DNA from: Mesostigma viride
Taxonomy: Eukaryota; Streptophyta; Mesostigmatophyceae; Mesostigmatales; Mesostigmataceae
Length of the DNA: 64,000 nt
Assembly (NCBI GenBank): GCA_009746045.1
Contig: RPFO01000127.1
Span: 648,050-712,049 of the forward strand
Direction of reading: 5' to 3'
In this document: positions 56,101 to 64,000 of the stretch, one piece after another
Layout: each line of letters opens with the position of its first letter
Position numbering within the stretch: position 1 is the stretch's first letter
Notes under the pieces: model-generated
What the model was told of the DNA's origin: nothing
Database searches by the model: none
Seen by the model: the letters and a program-made list of their open reading frames with translations, nothing else
Translations under genes and position numbers: made by a program

Positions 56101-56885
56101 CTTGTGACATTGGTGTTGGGGATTCCTTCACCCCACGCAGAATGCCTGCGATTCGATACATGCTCTCAGGCCTGAGCTGGTGTGGCTGCCCCACACCCAG
56201 CTGATGGATTAACTAACGAGCTGGCTCTGGTTTCTTTTAGGGTGTGTGACGGTGGCGGGAAAGTTTTTGCACCTGCTCCAGCAGTAAGCATGCCACGTAT
56301 GCACCCGGCTCCCTCGGTTGGTTGGCTAGAGGATAGAACTCTGTGGCCTGCACCTCACTCCTTTGCCGTGGTCACGTTGGGGACTGCCATGGACCAGGTC
56401 TCCCAGTGAGCCGGGGAACAGGATGTCATTAAGGACCACCTTTCTCCTCTTGTTCTTTTGCCACAATGATCCTCATGTGTTTGTCCTTCTACTCGGCTTG
56501 TACTTCTACTGCCCCCCCCCCCCTGCCCCTCCCCCCCCAGGTCGATCTGTTCTTCTACCGCGAGCCGGAGGAGACCAAGGACCCGGAGGAGGAGGCTGGT
56601 GAGGCCGGCTGGACCGGTGGGGAGATGACCACCGCCGCCCTGCCAGCGGATGACTCGTGGGGTGCCCCCGCTGGGGACGCCAGCGCCCAGTGGACCGGTG
56701 CTGGCCTGGTGACCCCGGCTGTGGCCGTAGCCCAGTGGGACCAGGCGACCCCTGCGGCCGGTGCTGGCTGGGAGGGCGCCGCCGTGGCTGCCCCTGTTGC
56801 TGCTGGGTGGGACGGCGCTGCTGCCCCCGTAGCGGCGGGCTGGGACGGCGCTGGTGCCGCCCCCGCTGCCACTGGCTGGGAATAG
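53133..56885 (+). CDS. RPSA: 40S ribosomal protein SA (uS2), five exons
   Basis: Exons 53133-53165, 53383-53482, 53643-53905, 55294-55491 and 56541-56885 (TAG) join in phase to 312 residues. The protein is the small-subunit uS2 family member that helps assemble and stabilise the 40S head-platform region, in the cytosol. Diagnostic stretches are [105 protein letters not shown] and [11 protein letters not shown]. The N-terminus ([18 protein letters not shown]) and RTDHQ match plant/algal forms from memory. The last exon is an Ala/Gly/Trp-rich tail with repeats of the type AAGWDGA, longer than usual. An in-frame ATG at 53103 could extend the start by ten residues, but the algal-type start fits 53133. 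A TGTAA element, the usual chlorophyte poly-A signal, lies at 57158. Confidence 0.97.
55179..55205 (+). repeat. Ghost acceptor of RPSA exon 4
   Basis: ccaacag|cccctcagcgagtc at 55180-55200 repeats the true acceptor cccaacag|cccatcagcgagtc (exon start 55294), 107 bp upstream. After 14 bases the ghost diverges and soon reaches a stop. Confidence 0.75.
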
Positions 56886-57244
56886 ACAGATCGTTGAGGA
56901 TCACGTCGGACTCGCATAAAGAGTTTTATTTAGTTTTGTGACATTGAACAGATGGCTGGTGCACCTGTCAAGTGGCTCATAGGTGGGTTCTATCGGTCAA
57001 TAATGTAGCTATAGGTGTCAGCCCACGATGCTGCCGTGTCAAACTTGAAGTGCGCTTTCTGTTGGTAAACTATTCCTCTATATCTTTCATCAATTGAGGC
57101 CCAATTTTTATTTGCATTTACGCCTTGTAGCAAAGCTTTATTTTTTGGAAAATTTACTGTAATACGCATGTTTTGCTTGCTTCATCGTGGCTCTAAACCA
57201 CAGCCGTGTTTACCACTCGGGAGCATACCAATTTTTTTTTCCCC

Positions 57245-57400
57245 AGATTTCTTCAAGTGAGACAACTATTCGTGGACGCATGGTGGTCCAATGCCGTGGA
57301 AGGCCTGCAGTTCTGCTTGCCTCGTTGAGACCTTTCAAGTGAGACGACGATTCGTGGAGACAACAGATACAGGCTGTCTCCTTGAGATACAGGCTGGATC
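57245..57400. repeat. Short duplicated motifs downstream of RPSA
   Basis: ttcaagtgagacaactattc gtgga at 57251 recurs at 57337 with small changes, and gatacaggctg occurs twice (57366, 57385). A partial copy of the ggctgtctccttga motif lies at 57371. Confidence 0.5.
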
Positions 57401-57565
57401 GATGTCGAACAATCCACCTGCGTACAACTTCAGTATTGATTGGTTGCCAATCTCGCTCATGTCAAGTCGGTGACAAGATGGTTTTTGTATTTCCAATTTC
57501 GCATAGCTAGGCATGCTAAAGCAAGGTCCGCGGGTCTGCGGAACAGCGCAAAGTAAGTACTTGCC

Positions 57566-58586
57566 CCTTTGCACCTTGTGCTGGTGGACTTCATCAAAGC
57601 CTTCGATTCGGTTTTCTGGCCTGCGCTTTGGGACATCCTCGAGTTGTTCCGGATCCCCCGCCCCCTGATTGCTGTCATCCACAACCTGTATGAAGGGTCC
57701 ACCACTTCGGTGCGCACTTCTTACGGGACCACGCCCCCATGCCCTTTACAGAAGGGTGTGTGGCAGGGCTGCGTGCTGTCGCCCGGCCTACCTGTTCATT
57801 ATTGTTGTCGAATACGTAATGATTCAGGCGCGCAAGCGATTTGCCCGCATCGTGGGCAGGGAACCAGGAGTGCAGGTTGCTAACAAATTCTGGCGTGGCG
57901 GTGCGGACACGGAGATTCGGCTGGCAGACATCATCTACGCAGACGACACCACCCTCTTCGAGGACACTGGGCACGTGCAGACATGGCTTGACTGCCTGGC
58001 TATCGAGGCCCGTGCAGTGGGGCTTGAGGTCAGCAAGAAGACAGAGGCCCTGGCGGTTGGGCTCACCAACTCACCGCCGCCCCTCTATCTCCTCGACGGC
58101 TCTCAAGTCCTGTATCGGGACCGCGTCAAGCTGCTGGGCAGCCTGCTCCCCAGCTGCGAGGTTGATCGATGTGGACCATCGCATCTCCCTTGCCTGGCAC
58201 GCTTTACGCCAGTACCGGGCCCTGTGGCGCAAGCCCCTGGGCAAGATCGAGAAACAGGACCTGTTCAAGGTCCTCGTCCTTCCTGTTCTCACGTATGGGG
58301 CCGAGACGTGGACCCTCACCGCCGACCTGGCCCGCAAGCTGGACGGCGCGGTCACCAACATGCTGCGTTCCATTTTCAGAGTAGGATATGCTGCTCATGT
58401 CCGCAATGAGGACCTGTACCAGGGCATGCCCTATATCACCAGCACCATTAAGCAGCGACGCCTGCAGCTAGTAGGGCACCTATCTCGCACCAACCAGGTA
58501 GACACCTCACGTGGCCCCCGGGCCGCAGGACTGCGGACCAGCCCAGCCTGGCCGGCACCTCCTGACGTGGGCCGGGCCCAGTGATG
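57566..58586 (+). mobile_element. LINE reverse transcriptase fragment
   Basis: Non-LTR RT motifs appear in order: LVDFIKAFDSVFWPALWDIL, QKGVWQGCVLSPGL, IYADDTTLFED (catalytic YADD) and EARAVGLEVSKKTEAL. The C-terminal region follows: VLVLPVLTYGAETWTLTADL, MLRSIFRVG and IKQRRLQLVGHLSRTNQ. Two frameshifts interrupt it, one after the QGCVLSP motif and one before the DVDHRISLAWH stretch. The N-terminal RT part and endonuclease are missing, so it is a dead 5'-truncated copy. The clade cannot be fixed by eye; L1-like or RandI-like are both possible. Confidence 0.85.
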
Positions 58587-59580
58587 TTAGACGCCGCAAG
58601 GCCCGCACCTTCAAAGAACAGCTAGTAGAGGACATGGGGGGCCTGGCTGGACTGTCTGGGCTTGGAGGCGCGGGCGGTGGGGTTGGAGATTAGTGTCAAA
58701 ACTGAGGCTATGGTGATTGGGGCTTCCAGTCGCCCGCCGCTACCACGGCTGCTAGACGGGACGGAGGTCCCGTTTCGTGATCGCTTTAAACTGCTGGGAA
58801 GCATGCTTCCTGACACCGCCGCCGATGTGGACACCCGCATCGGCCTGGCCTGGGCTCGGCATCGTTCGCTGAAAGCCTAGTGGCACTCGAAGGTCCTCGG
58901 CGAGCACCGCAAGTGCATGCTTGCAAGGTCCTGGTCCTCACGGTGCTCACGTATGGCGCCGAGGCATGGACGCTCACGGACACGCTGGCGGCCAAGCTAA
59001 ATGGCACGCGGTAACCAGGATGCTCCGTCAGGCCCTGAATGTAGGGTTTGACACGCATAGGCATCTAGAATCTTTGCCAGTACCAGGGCATGCCTCGCAT
59101 TTCGGACGAGATTAGACAGCGTAGGATAGCATTTGTATAGGACATCTCGCTCGCACCAGCCAGGTCGACACCGCCCTTGGTCTGGCTGGCCCACATGCAG
59201 CGGCTTGGCCAGCCAGGACGGCATATCCTGACCTGGCCTGGCCCTAAGGACATTCCTAAGAAGGTAGGCAAACATGTCATGACCTACCCACAGCAGTTGA
59301 TGGCTGACCTAGTGGTCCCAGCCGCTGGGACACTGCGGCAGTTTGAAAATCGCATTCACTCCCTCTCTCTTGCTTGGACTGCTATGCAGGACAAGAGGAG
59401 GTGGAAAACCATTGTCCAGGCTCATACGCCCGCCCCTGTGGGCAAGCCCCCTCCCCCCAAGCGGAAGGGGCGCTTTGCTGAGTAGAATAAGTAGGGTTTT
59501 CTAGATTAGATTAGCTTAGAGTTAGATTAGTTCGGTTTCGCGGCTTTGCCCCCCCCTCCATCCATCCACGGGAATATGTG
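58587..59580 (+). mobile_element. Second LINE RT 3' fragment, tandem to the first
   Basis: 58655-58880 repeats the first copy's motifs (EARAVGLEISVKTEAMVIGA, FRDRFKLLGSMLP). It continues through VLVLTVLTYGAEAWTLTDTL and a C-terminal segment, GRHILTWPGPKDIPKKVGKH, RRWKTIVQAHTPAPVGKPPP and KRKGRFAE, with a stop at 59485. Several frame breaks are present. The following 95 bp contains a cccaacgg motif near 59593. It preserves the 3' end that the first copy lacks. Confidence 0.75.
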
Positions 59581-59627
59581 CTACATGATCTCCCAACGGA
59601 GTCATGTCATAATTTAATGGGGGGCCT

Positions 59628-59932
59628 AGGCCTCTCCTTGATTTGGAAGAAGATGATGGACAAGGCCAAGTGGGCCCAGGTCATAGAGGACAACGAGCCC
59701 CCCCCAGTGGGGAAGCGCCCGCGTGTGCAATCCCGTGGGAGGCACGCCAGATAGCTCCCCTAGGGCAGCGTGCGGCTGTCTAGATAGATGTTGTGGTTAG
59801 AATGCTGTTAGATAGATGTAGTATGTAGCCGATGTAGATAGATTAGACCGGTAGGACTGTTTGCACCCATCCATCCATCCATCGTGACTCCCCAACGAGT
59901 CTAATTAATTAATTAATTAATTAATTAAGTAC
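59628..59932 (+). mobile_element. Third LINE 3' end with hairpin and AATT tail
   Basis: KAKWAQVIEDNEPPPVGKRP followed by RVQSRGRHAR and a stop parallels the C-terminus of the previous copy (RRWKTIVQ...PVGKPPP). After about 130 bp it ends in gtgactccccaacgagtcta attaattaattaa. This links the RT-bearing family to the same 3' tail that the ORF1-only elements use. Confidence 0.7.
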
Positions 59933-59965
59933 TTGCGTGTCATGCGCAAAGGCATGCAACGGAGA

Positions 59966-60213
59966 TCTATTAATTAAACACCTGCTCCCGTTGGGGAGTC
60001 ACGGAGCACCGAAGTGCTTTTAATCCCTGTGTGTGCACTACAGGAGAAAGGGCAGAGACCCCCAGTCTCCTTCATGCGCCAAAGGCATGCCACCGAGCTG
60101 CATTCGGGCGCGCTAGCTAAAAGGACAGGCTACCGATCCGGCAAACTGTGGATGCAATAAGACCCATGTAAGCGTGGCATAACAAGCTAGTAGCGTGGGC
60201 AAGTAATCTGAAC
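59966..60213 (-). mobile_element. 5'-truncated ORF1-element 3' end
   Basis: In reverse sense this matches 60660-60890: ggtgctccgtgactccccaa cgggagcagg then an AATT tail at its lower-coordinate end. It stops at about 60213, exactly where the SINE-like copy begins. Confidence 0.65.
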
Positions 60214-60402
60214 ATCAAGGAGACAACCAGCGCAGGCTAGAAATCGGGAGAATCCGGACCATGGTAGCTCGAGCCTGATGTTATCTTGTCCGCGTGTTCG
60301 AGTCGTTCAGGATGATGAAGATGAATGGTGATGGAAATGTGTATCCTTGCATGCATTGAAATTATGGCTGGCCGTTACGTGTAGAGCGACTAGATGACCT
60401 AC
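60214..60402 (+). mobile_element. SINE-like repeat, copy 3
   Basis: Nearly identical to 10891-11077, from atcaaggagacaaccagcgc to cgtgtagagcgactagatga, including the gtgttcgagtcgttc B-box-like stretch. It abuts the truncated LINE tail on its left. Confidence 0.6.
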
Positions 60403-60631
60403 TAGTAGACGGTGGGGCCGGAAACAGCATGCTTGATCAGGGCGTGTGTTTCGAGCCTAACTGGCCGGGAGTGTCTAGTGGTGAGCACCATTAATTGCTG
60501 CGATCGCTCTCCCACCATTTACGAGGAAATACCCGCAAATGGAAAACCACTGAAAAGGTCTAGCTAGTCAGTCATCACGTTAGCCATGCCTTGATTCCAA
60601 ACGTCCAAGAACTGCACACAGTGCAAAGGCA

Positions 60632-62540
60632 AAAATTAATTAATTAATTAATTAAACTCGTGCTCCCGTTGGGGAGTCACGGAGCACCGAAGTGCTTTTA
60701 ATCCCTGTGTGTGCACTACAGGAGATCGAAAGGGCAGAGACCCCCAGTCTCCTTCATGCCAAAGGCATGCCACAGCTGCAATCGGGCGCGGCTAGCTAAA
60801 AGGACAGGCTAACGATCCGGCAAACTGCATGTGGGTGCAATAAGACCCATGTGAGCATATCATAGCAAGGAGCGTGGGCAGGTAATCTGAACATAGCCAG
60901 GGCGTAGCATGGCTGTACTAGGACTAGGCTGAGGCTATGGCTGGTTGCACATGTACCGTGCGTTGGCGGCACGTGACTAGGTGTGTTGGCACAGCTAGGC
61001 AACATTCTAGGCATGGCTGCCTTAGCGGCAGTGACGCCAATGGTTACAAGCTAGGGCTATTGCTATTCTAGCCCGCTGGGGCCGGGCGTCCACATCTTGT
61101 GGTTGATCATCAGGTCCCCGCCCCTCCAGTACACCTTGGGCTTCTGGGGGTCCTGCTTATGGCGGCTCAGGTATTCCGGCCACAGGTCGCGTCGCTGCTG
61201 TTGCTGAGCGGGGGTGAGCTAGGTCGTCATCCAGCGTCCAGGTGAGGTCGTGCAACCGCTTGCGACGAGAGAGGAACCGCTGCTTATCCTCAGGGGAGGG
61301 GAAGGTGAGTAGGACTGGTGGTGGGGGAGCCGCCTTGTCCCGTGAGTGGGGAAGGCGGTGGCACCCACGCAGTTCTACCTCACCTACCAGGCCCATGAGG
61401 GTAAGAAGCTGGTTCTTGAGCTCGTCAGCAAGAGAGGTTGACGTCTCACCTGGCTTCTGGGGGAAGCGACGTAGCACCACTCGGCACTCGCGGCGAGCGC
61501 GGTCGGTGACCTCCCGTTGCTGGGCCTGGCGGTGGTCCTCCAGCTCCTGGAGCTTTGTGGCGATGGCGTCGGTGGTGGAGGCAGTCGCTGACCGCAGCAG
61601 CTAGTCCGCGTAGGAGAGCGGCGGGAGGTCGCCAGCATCCTGCCGGGGTGGCTGGGATGCAATGGTGGCCGTCTGCTCCGCTATCTTGGGGACCTGTGTG
61701 CATGGCCAGGGCCTCGGTGTGGGCGGTGATGGCCTCATGCAAGCTTCTTCAGGAGCACGCCACACTTGCCCTCCACCTGGTTAAGGCGAGAGACAAGTGC
61801 CGCATGCGTTTCCGAAGCCTGCGCCGCGGTGTGTAGCGCCGTGAACTGGGGTTGTAGCTTGTGGACGACCTTGGTTTCCACGTTGGAGACCCGGGCCTCG
61901 ACCGTGTTGAGCGTGGTGTTCAGCGATGTAGTCAGCTGCTCGGCCAGCGGCCAGGTCACGTGCTCCTCCAGCACTGCGCGGATGTCATCCTTGCAGAGGG
62001 AGGAAGCCGATGGGGCTGCCGGCTGTGCGGGGGCTGGGGTGCGGAGCGTGCGGGTGATGTCGGTGAGGCGGAGCTGGAAATGGCTGGTCAAGATAACCAG
62101 GCGTTGTTGTACTTCGTTCAAAGCATAATAGAGCCAGGACATGTCTCCATTGTAGTCGATAGCCGCCCCCTTCACGAAGAGCTTCCGCTCCTGTTCGAGG
62201 AACTGGACGGGACCTCAATGCATTCCTGCAGCGACAATTCTTGCCACCCGGTGAGGGAGAATCCTCGGTCGCCGGGGAGGAACTGTCGCCATTTGCGAGC
62301 GTGGCAGGGTTTCTTGGGCTCAGGCGAGGCGCTGGGCGATGGGTTTGCTGGCGGTGGGTTGGCAGGCCCAGACGGCTGGTTGGCGGGTAAGCCTGGCGGC
62401 TGAACAATGGCGAGGGCGAGAGGGTTGGGCTGGGCGCTGGGAAGCTGTGCCAGCTCCTTTTCCAGCCCTCGCATAGCAATACCCCACCACACTCATCGAA
62501 AATGGCTGTGTTTGGGCCCCCGCGTAAAATACCGGTTCGA
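60632..62540 (-). mobile_element. ORF1-only LINE-derived element (HAL1-like)
   Basis: On the reverse strand, from about 62540 downward, it encodes a Pro/Ser-rich segment (ELAQLPSAQPNPLALAIVQP). A coiled-coil region follows (TTSLNTTLNTVEARVSNVET, LVSRLNQVEGKCGVLLKKL), then an L1-ORF1-like RNA-binding part (DELKNQLLTLMGLVGEV, VLLTFPSPEDKQRFLSRRKR) and a C-terminal VYWRGGDLMINHKMWTP. A 3' region of about 430 bp ends in the gactccccaacgggagcacg hairpin and an (AATT)n tail at 60634-60654. No RT or endonuclease is present between ORF1 and the tail. At least three frame breaks interrupt the ORF, so this copy is inactive. The layout, ORF1 followed directly by the LINE tail, recurs at 8612-9482. Confidence 0.75.
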
Positions 62541-63544
62541 TCAATATATATTAACTTTGTTCGTCCGATTTCGGCCGTTTTTTCAATCGACGCACCTGGC
62601 TTCGAGTTAAAACCTTACTTCGAACCTACTTCAGATCTGGACTTAATTGCCCCGGATCAAAACGGGTGGGAAAACGGTTAAAAAGGGTAAAAAAACGGAA
62701 ACCAACGGATCGAAACGGAAACGCGACCGGGGCTGACTGACTGACAGACCGGGGGTTACAGGGGCGGACACGCGACGGTCACTGCCGGTTACGAGCTGGG
62801 CATTACAGTGACCGAGACTCGGAGGTCGTCATCTCGATTTTTCCCGCGACACCAGAGACGAAAACGACGAAAACACCCATGGCGGTCGAGTATCAGCTAG
62901 CGTTTTGAAACTTGCGTCACTGCAGCCGCTCGAGGTGTCAAAACGAAGCTTACATCACGGTTAATCCATCAAATAATTTTGGAATGATATGAGCCGTGAT
63001 TGCGACGAGGGAATTGAACGGGACAAATTGTTTTTTTGCAGCGCACCATTTTTTTCGCGAAAACCAGATTTCTCGGTGGTACGTGTCTAAAAGTCCTGGT
63101 TACGAGAGGAGATGAAAATCCCGGCACGATAGCTCAGATTATGCGTTACAATATTCCCGAAAACGTCAGTGTTTTCGTTTTCTGAGTTTTGCATTTTATT
63201 CTCCGGCATTCGCCTGAATAAATATGGGGTGCGAAATCCGTCTGTTTCTTGCTTCGTACAATACATGTCTTTGTCGTCAGATAATTAGCTCTTTAGCCTA
63301 TGCCCGACCTTCCTGTACTGCCCAGCCTGCGGCAATAAGCCAGCAGGACTTATGGCGTGCCCAAGATTCCGCGCAAAGGTCGCTAATGGTCTTCCGGATG
63401 TGCAGTAAGTGCGGTAAAAGCTGCGAAAATTGCTTATAATGCCTGTAGAAAGCTCTTTGCGACAGTGTTTTCCAAGCGAGTTTATTGTTCCTTTGACGCT
63501 AGATACAAAACGCAAAGGGGGTCATCATTTTTTATTAGTCGGCA
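62541..63544. other. Intergenic DNA, more AT-rich
   Basis: No exon chain or repeat family recognised. The composition is more AT-rich than elsewhere, with aaaacgg-type words repeated around 62660-62720. It may contain the promoter of the gene at the right edge. Confidence 0.4.
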
Positions 63545-63933
63545 ATGCGGTTTCGAGATGTGATGGGTTGGGCAGACGACCTCGCCACGACCCGCTGGGC
63601 TCACGCTTCGCATCTCCCGGCAGCCATGAAGAAGCGCAGATTAAGCGAGGTGAGCGAGCTAGAGGTCCCAGAATCGTTGCTAAGGGGCAAGGCAGCGTCT
63701 CAAAGGGTAGAGAGCTGGATTAATAAGACTTTCTCAAGGGCATTATGCAGTGGTTATTGCCACCTTGTCCAGATATTTGCCCTTGTCTTTCTGATTTATA
63801 TACTGCTTCAAAGAGGGCAAGGAGAGCGTTTGCAACGTTGTTTCTCATTCATTACTATGAAGAAAATGCGTTTGCAATTGCTTACAACGAGATGGAAGCT
63901 GCCTCATGCAAATTAGCCGGGCAATGCAAGTGA
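63545..63933 (+). CDS. Short two-exon gene candidate at window edge
   Basis: Not recognised. Exon 63545-63649 ends KKRRLSE before a GTGAGC donor. A 101-bp intron ends in tatgcag at 63750, and exon 63751-63933 continues in the same phase: WLLPPCPDICPCLSDLYTAS, KRARRAFATLFLIHYYEENA, FAIAYNEMEAASCKLAGQCK, stop TGA. This gives 95 residues, or 68 if the ATG at 63626 is used. An in-frame TAG two codons upstream of 63545 bounds the start. The exon 2 sequence has normal protein-like composition. A further donor may exist at about 63928, so the gene could continue beyond the window. Confidence 0.35.
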
Positions 63934-64000
63934 TGCAAGGTGAGGCCATGCACGGCTGATATTGCCTTCATGCGTGAGTTGAGCAGGTGGCTGGCTGGGC

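Overview
The window is nuclear DNA of an intron-rich eukaryote, most likely a green alga (Chlorophyta). The 40S ribosomal protein SA has plant/algal-type sequence, proteins carry long Gln/Ala/Gly/Pro-rich stretches, introns are GT-AG and 0.1-4 kb long, and micro- and minisatellites are abundant. No rRNA, tRNA, operon or CRISPR array was seen.

Layout. 1-3161 (+): the 3' end of a CLC-type chloride channel/transporter gene, with the second CBS domain. 3162-6344: intergenic, with small repeat fragments. 6345-7883 (+): a six-exon model for a small secreted cysteine-rich protein. 8200-13670: a repeat-dense interval with LINE ORF1 and 3'-tail copies, a SINE-like family, a 194-bp hAT-type MITE and a long CACACG array. 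13674-32268 (-): one eight-exon gene for a 3303-residue coiled-coil, low-complexity protein. 32269-35437: intergenic, with a 930-bp Tc1/mariner-type non-autonomous element. 35438-52060 (-): a twelve-exon gene for a 902-residue secreted subtilisin-like protease. About 1.07 kb of shared upstream DNA separates it from the divergent RPSA gene (53133-56885, +, five exons, 312 residues). 57566-62540: broken LINE copies, including an ORF1-only element. 63545-63933 (+): a short two-exon gene candidate at the right edge.

All exon joins were made by hand from GT-AG (once GC-AG) sites and reading phase. Phases close across every intron of the giant gene, the protease, RPSA and the visible CLC exons. This supports those models without any database search.

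The most unusual feature is how introns are built. In about 10 of 29 introns the real donor or acceptor, with a few to about 30 bases of adjacent exon, is copied once to eight times inside the neighbouring intron, at spacings of 30-120 bp. It occurs in three unrelated genes, so it looks like a genome-wide process: tandem duplication across AGGT-type splice junctions. Other points of interest are a protease with a DEGR motif where classical subtilisins have the His motif, and an ORF1-only LINE that shares its 3' hairpin and AATT tail with an RT-bearing LINE.
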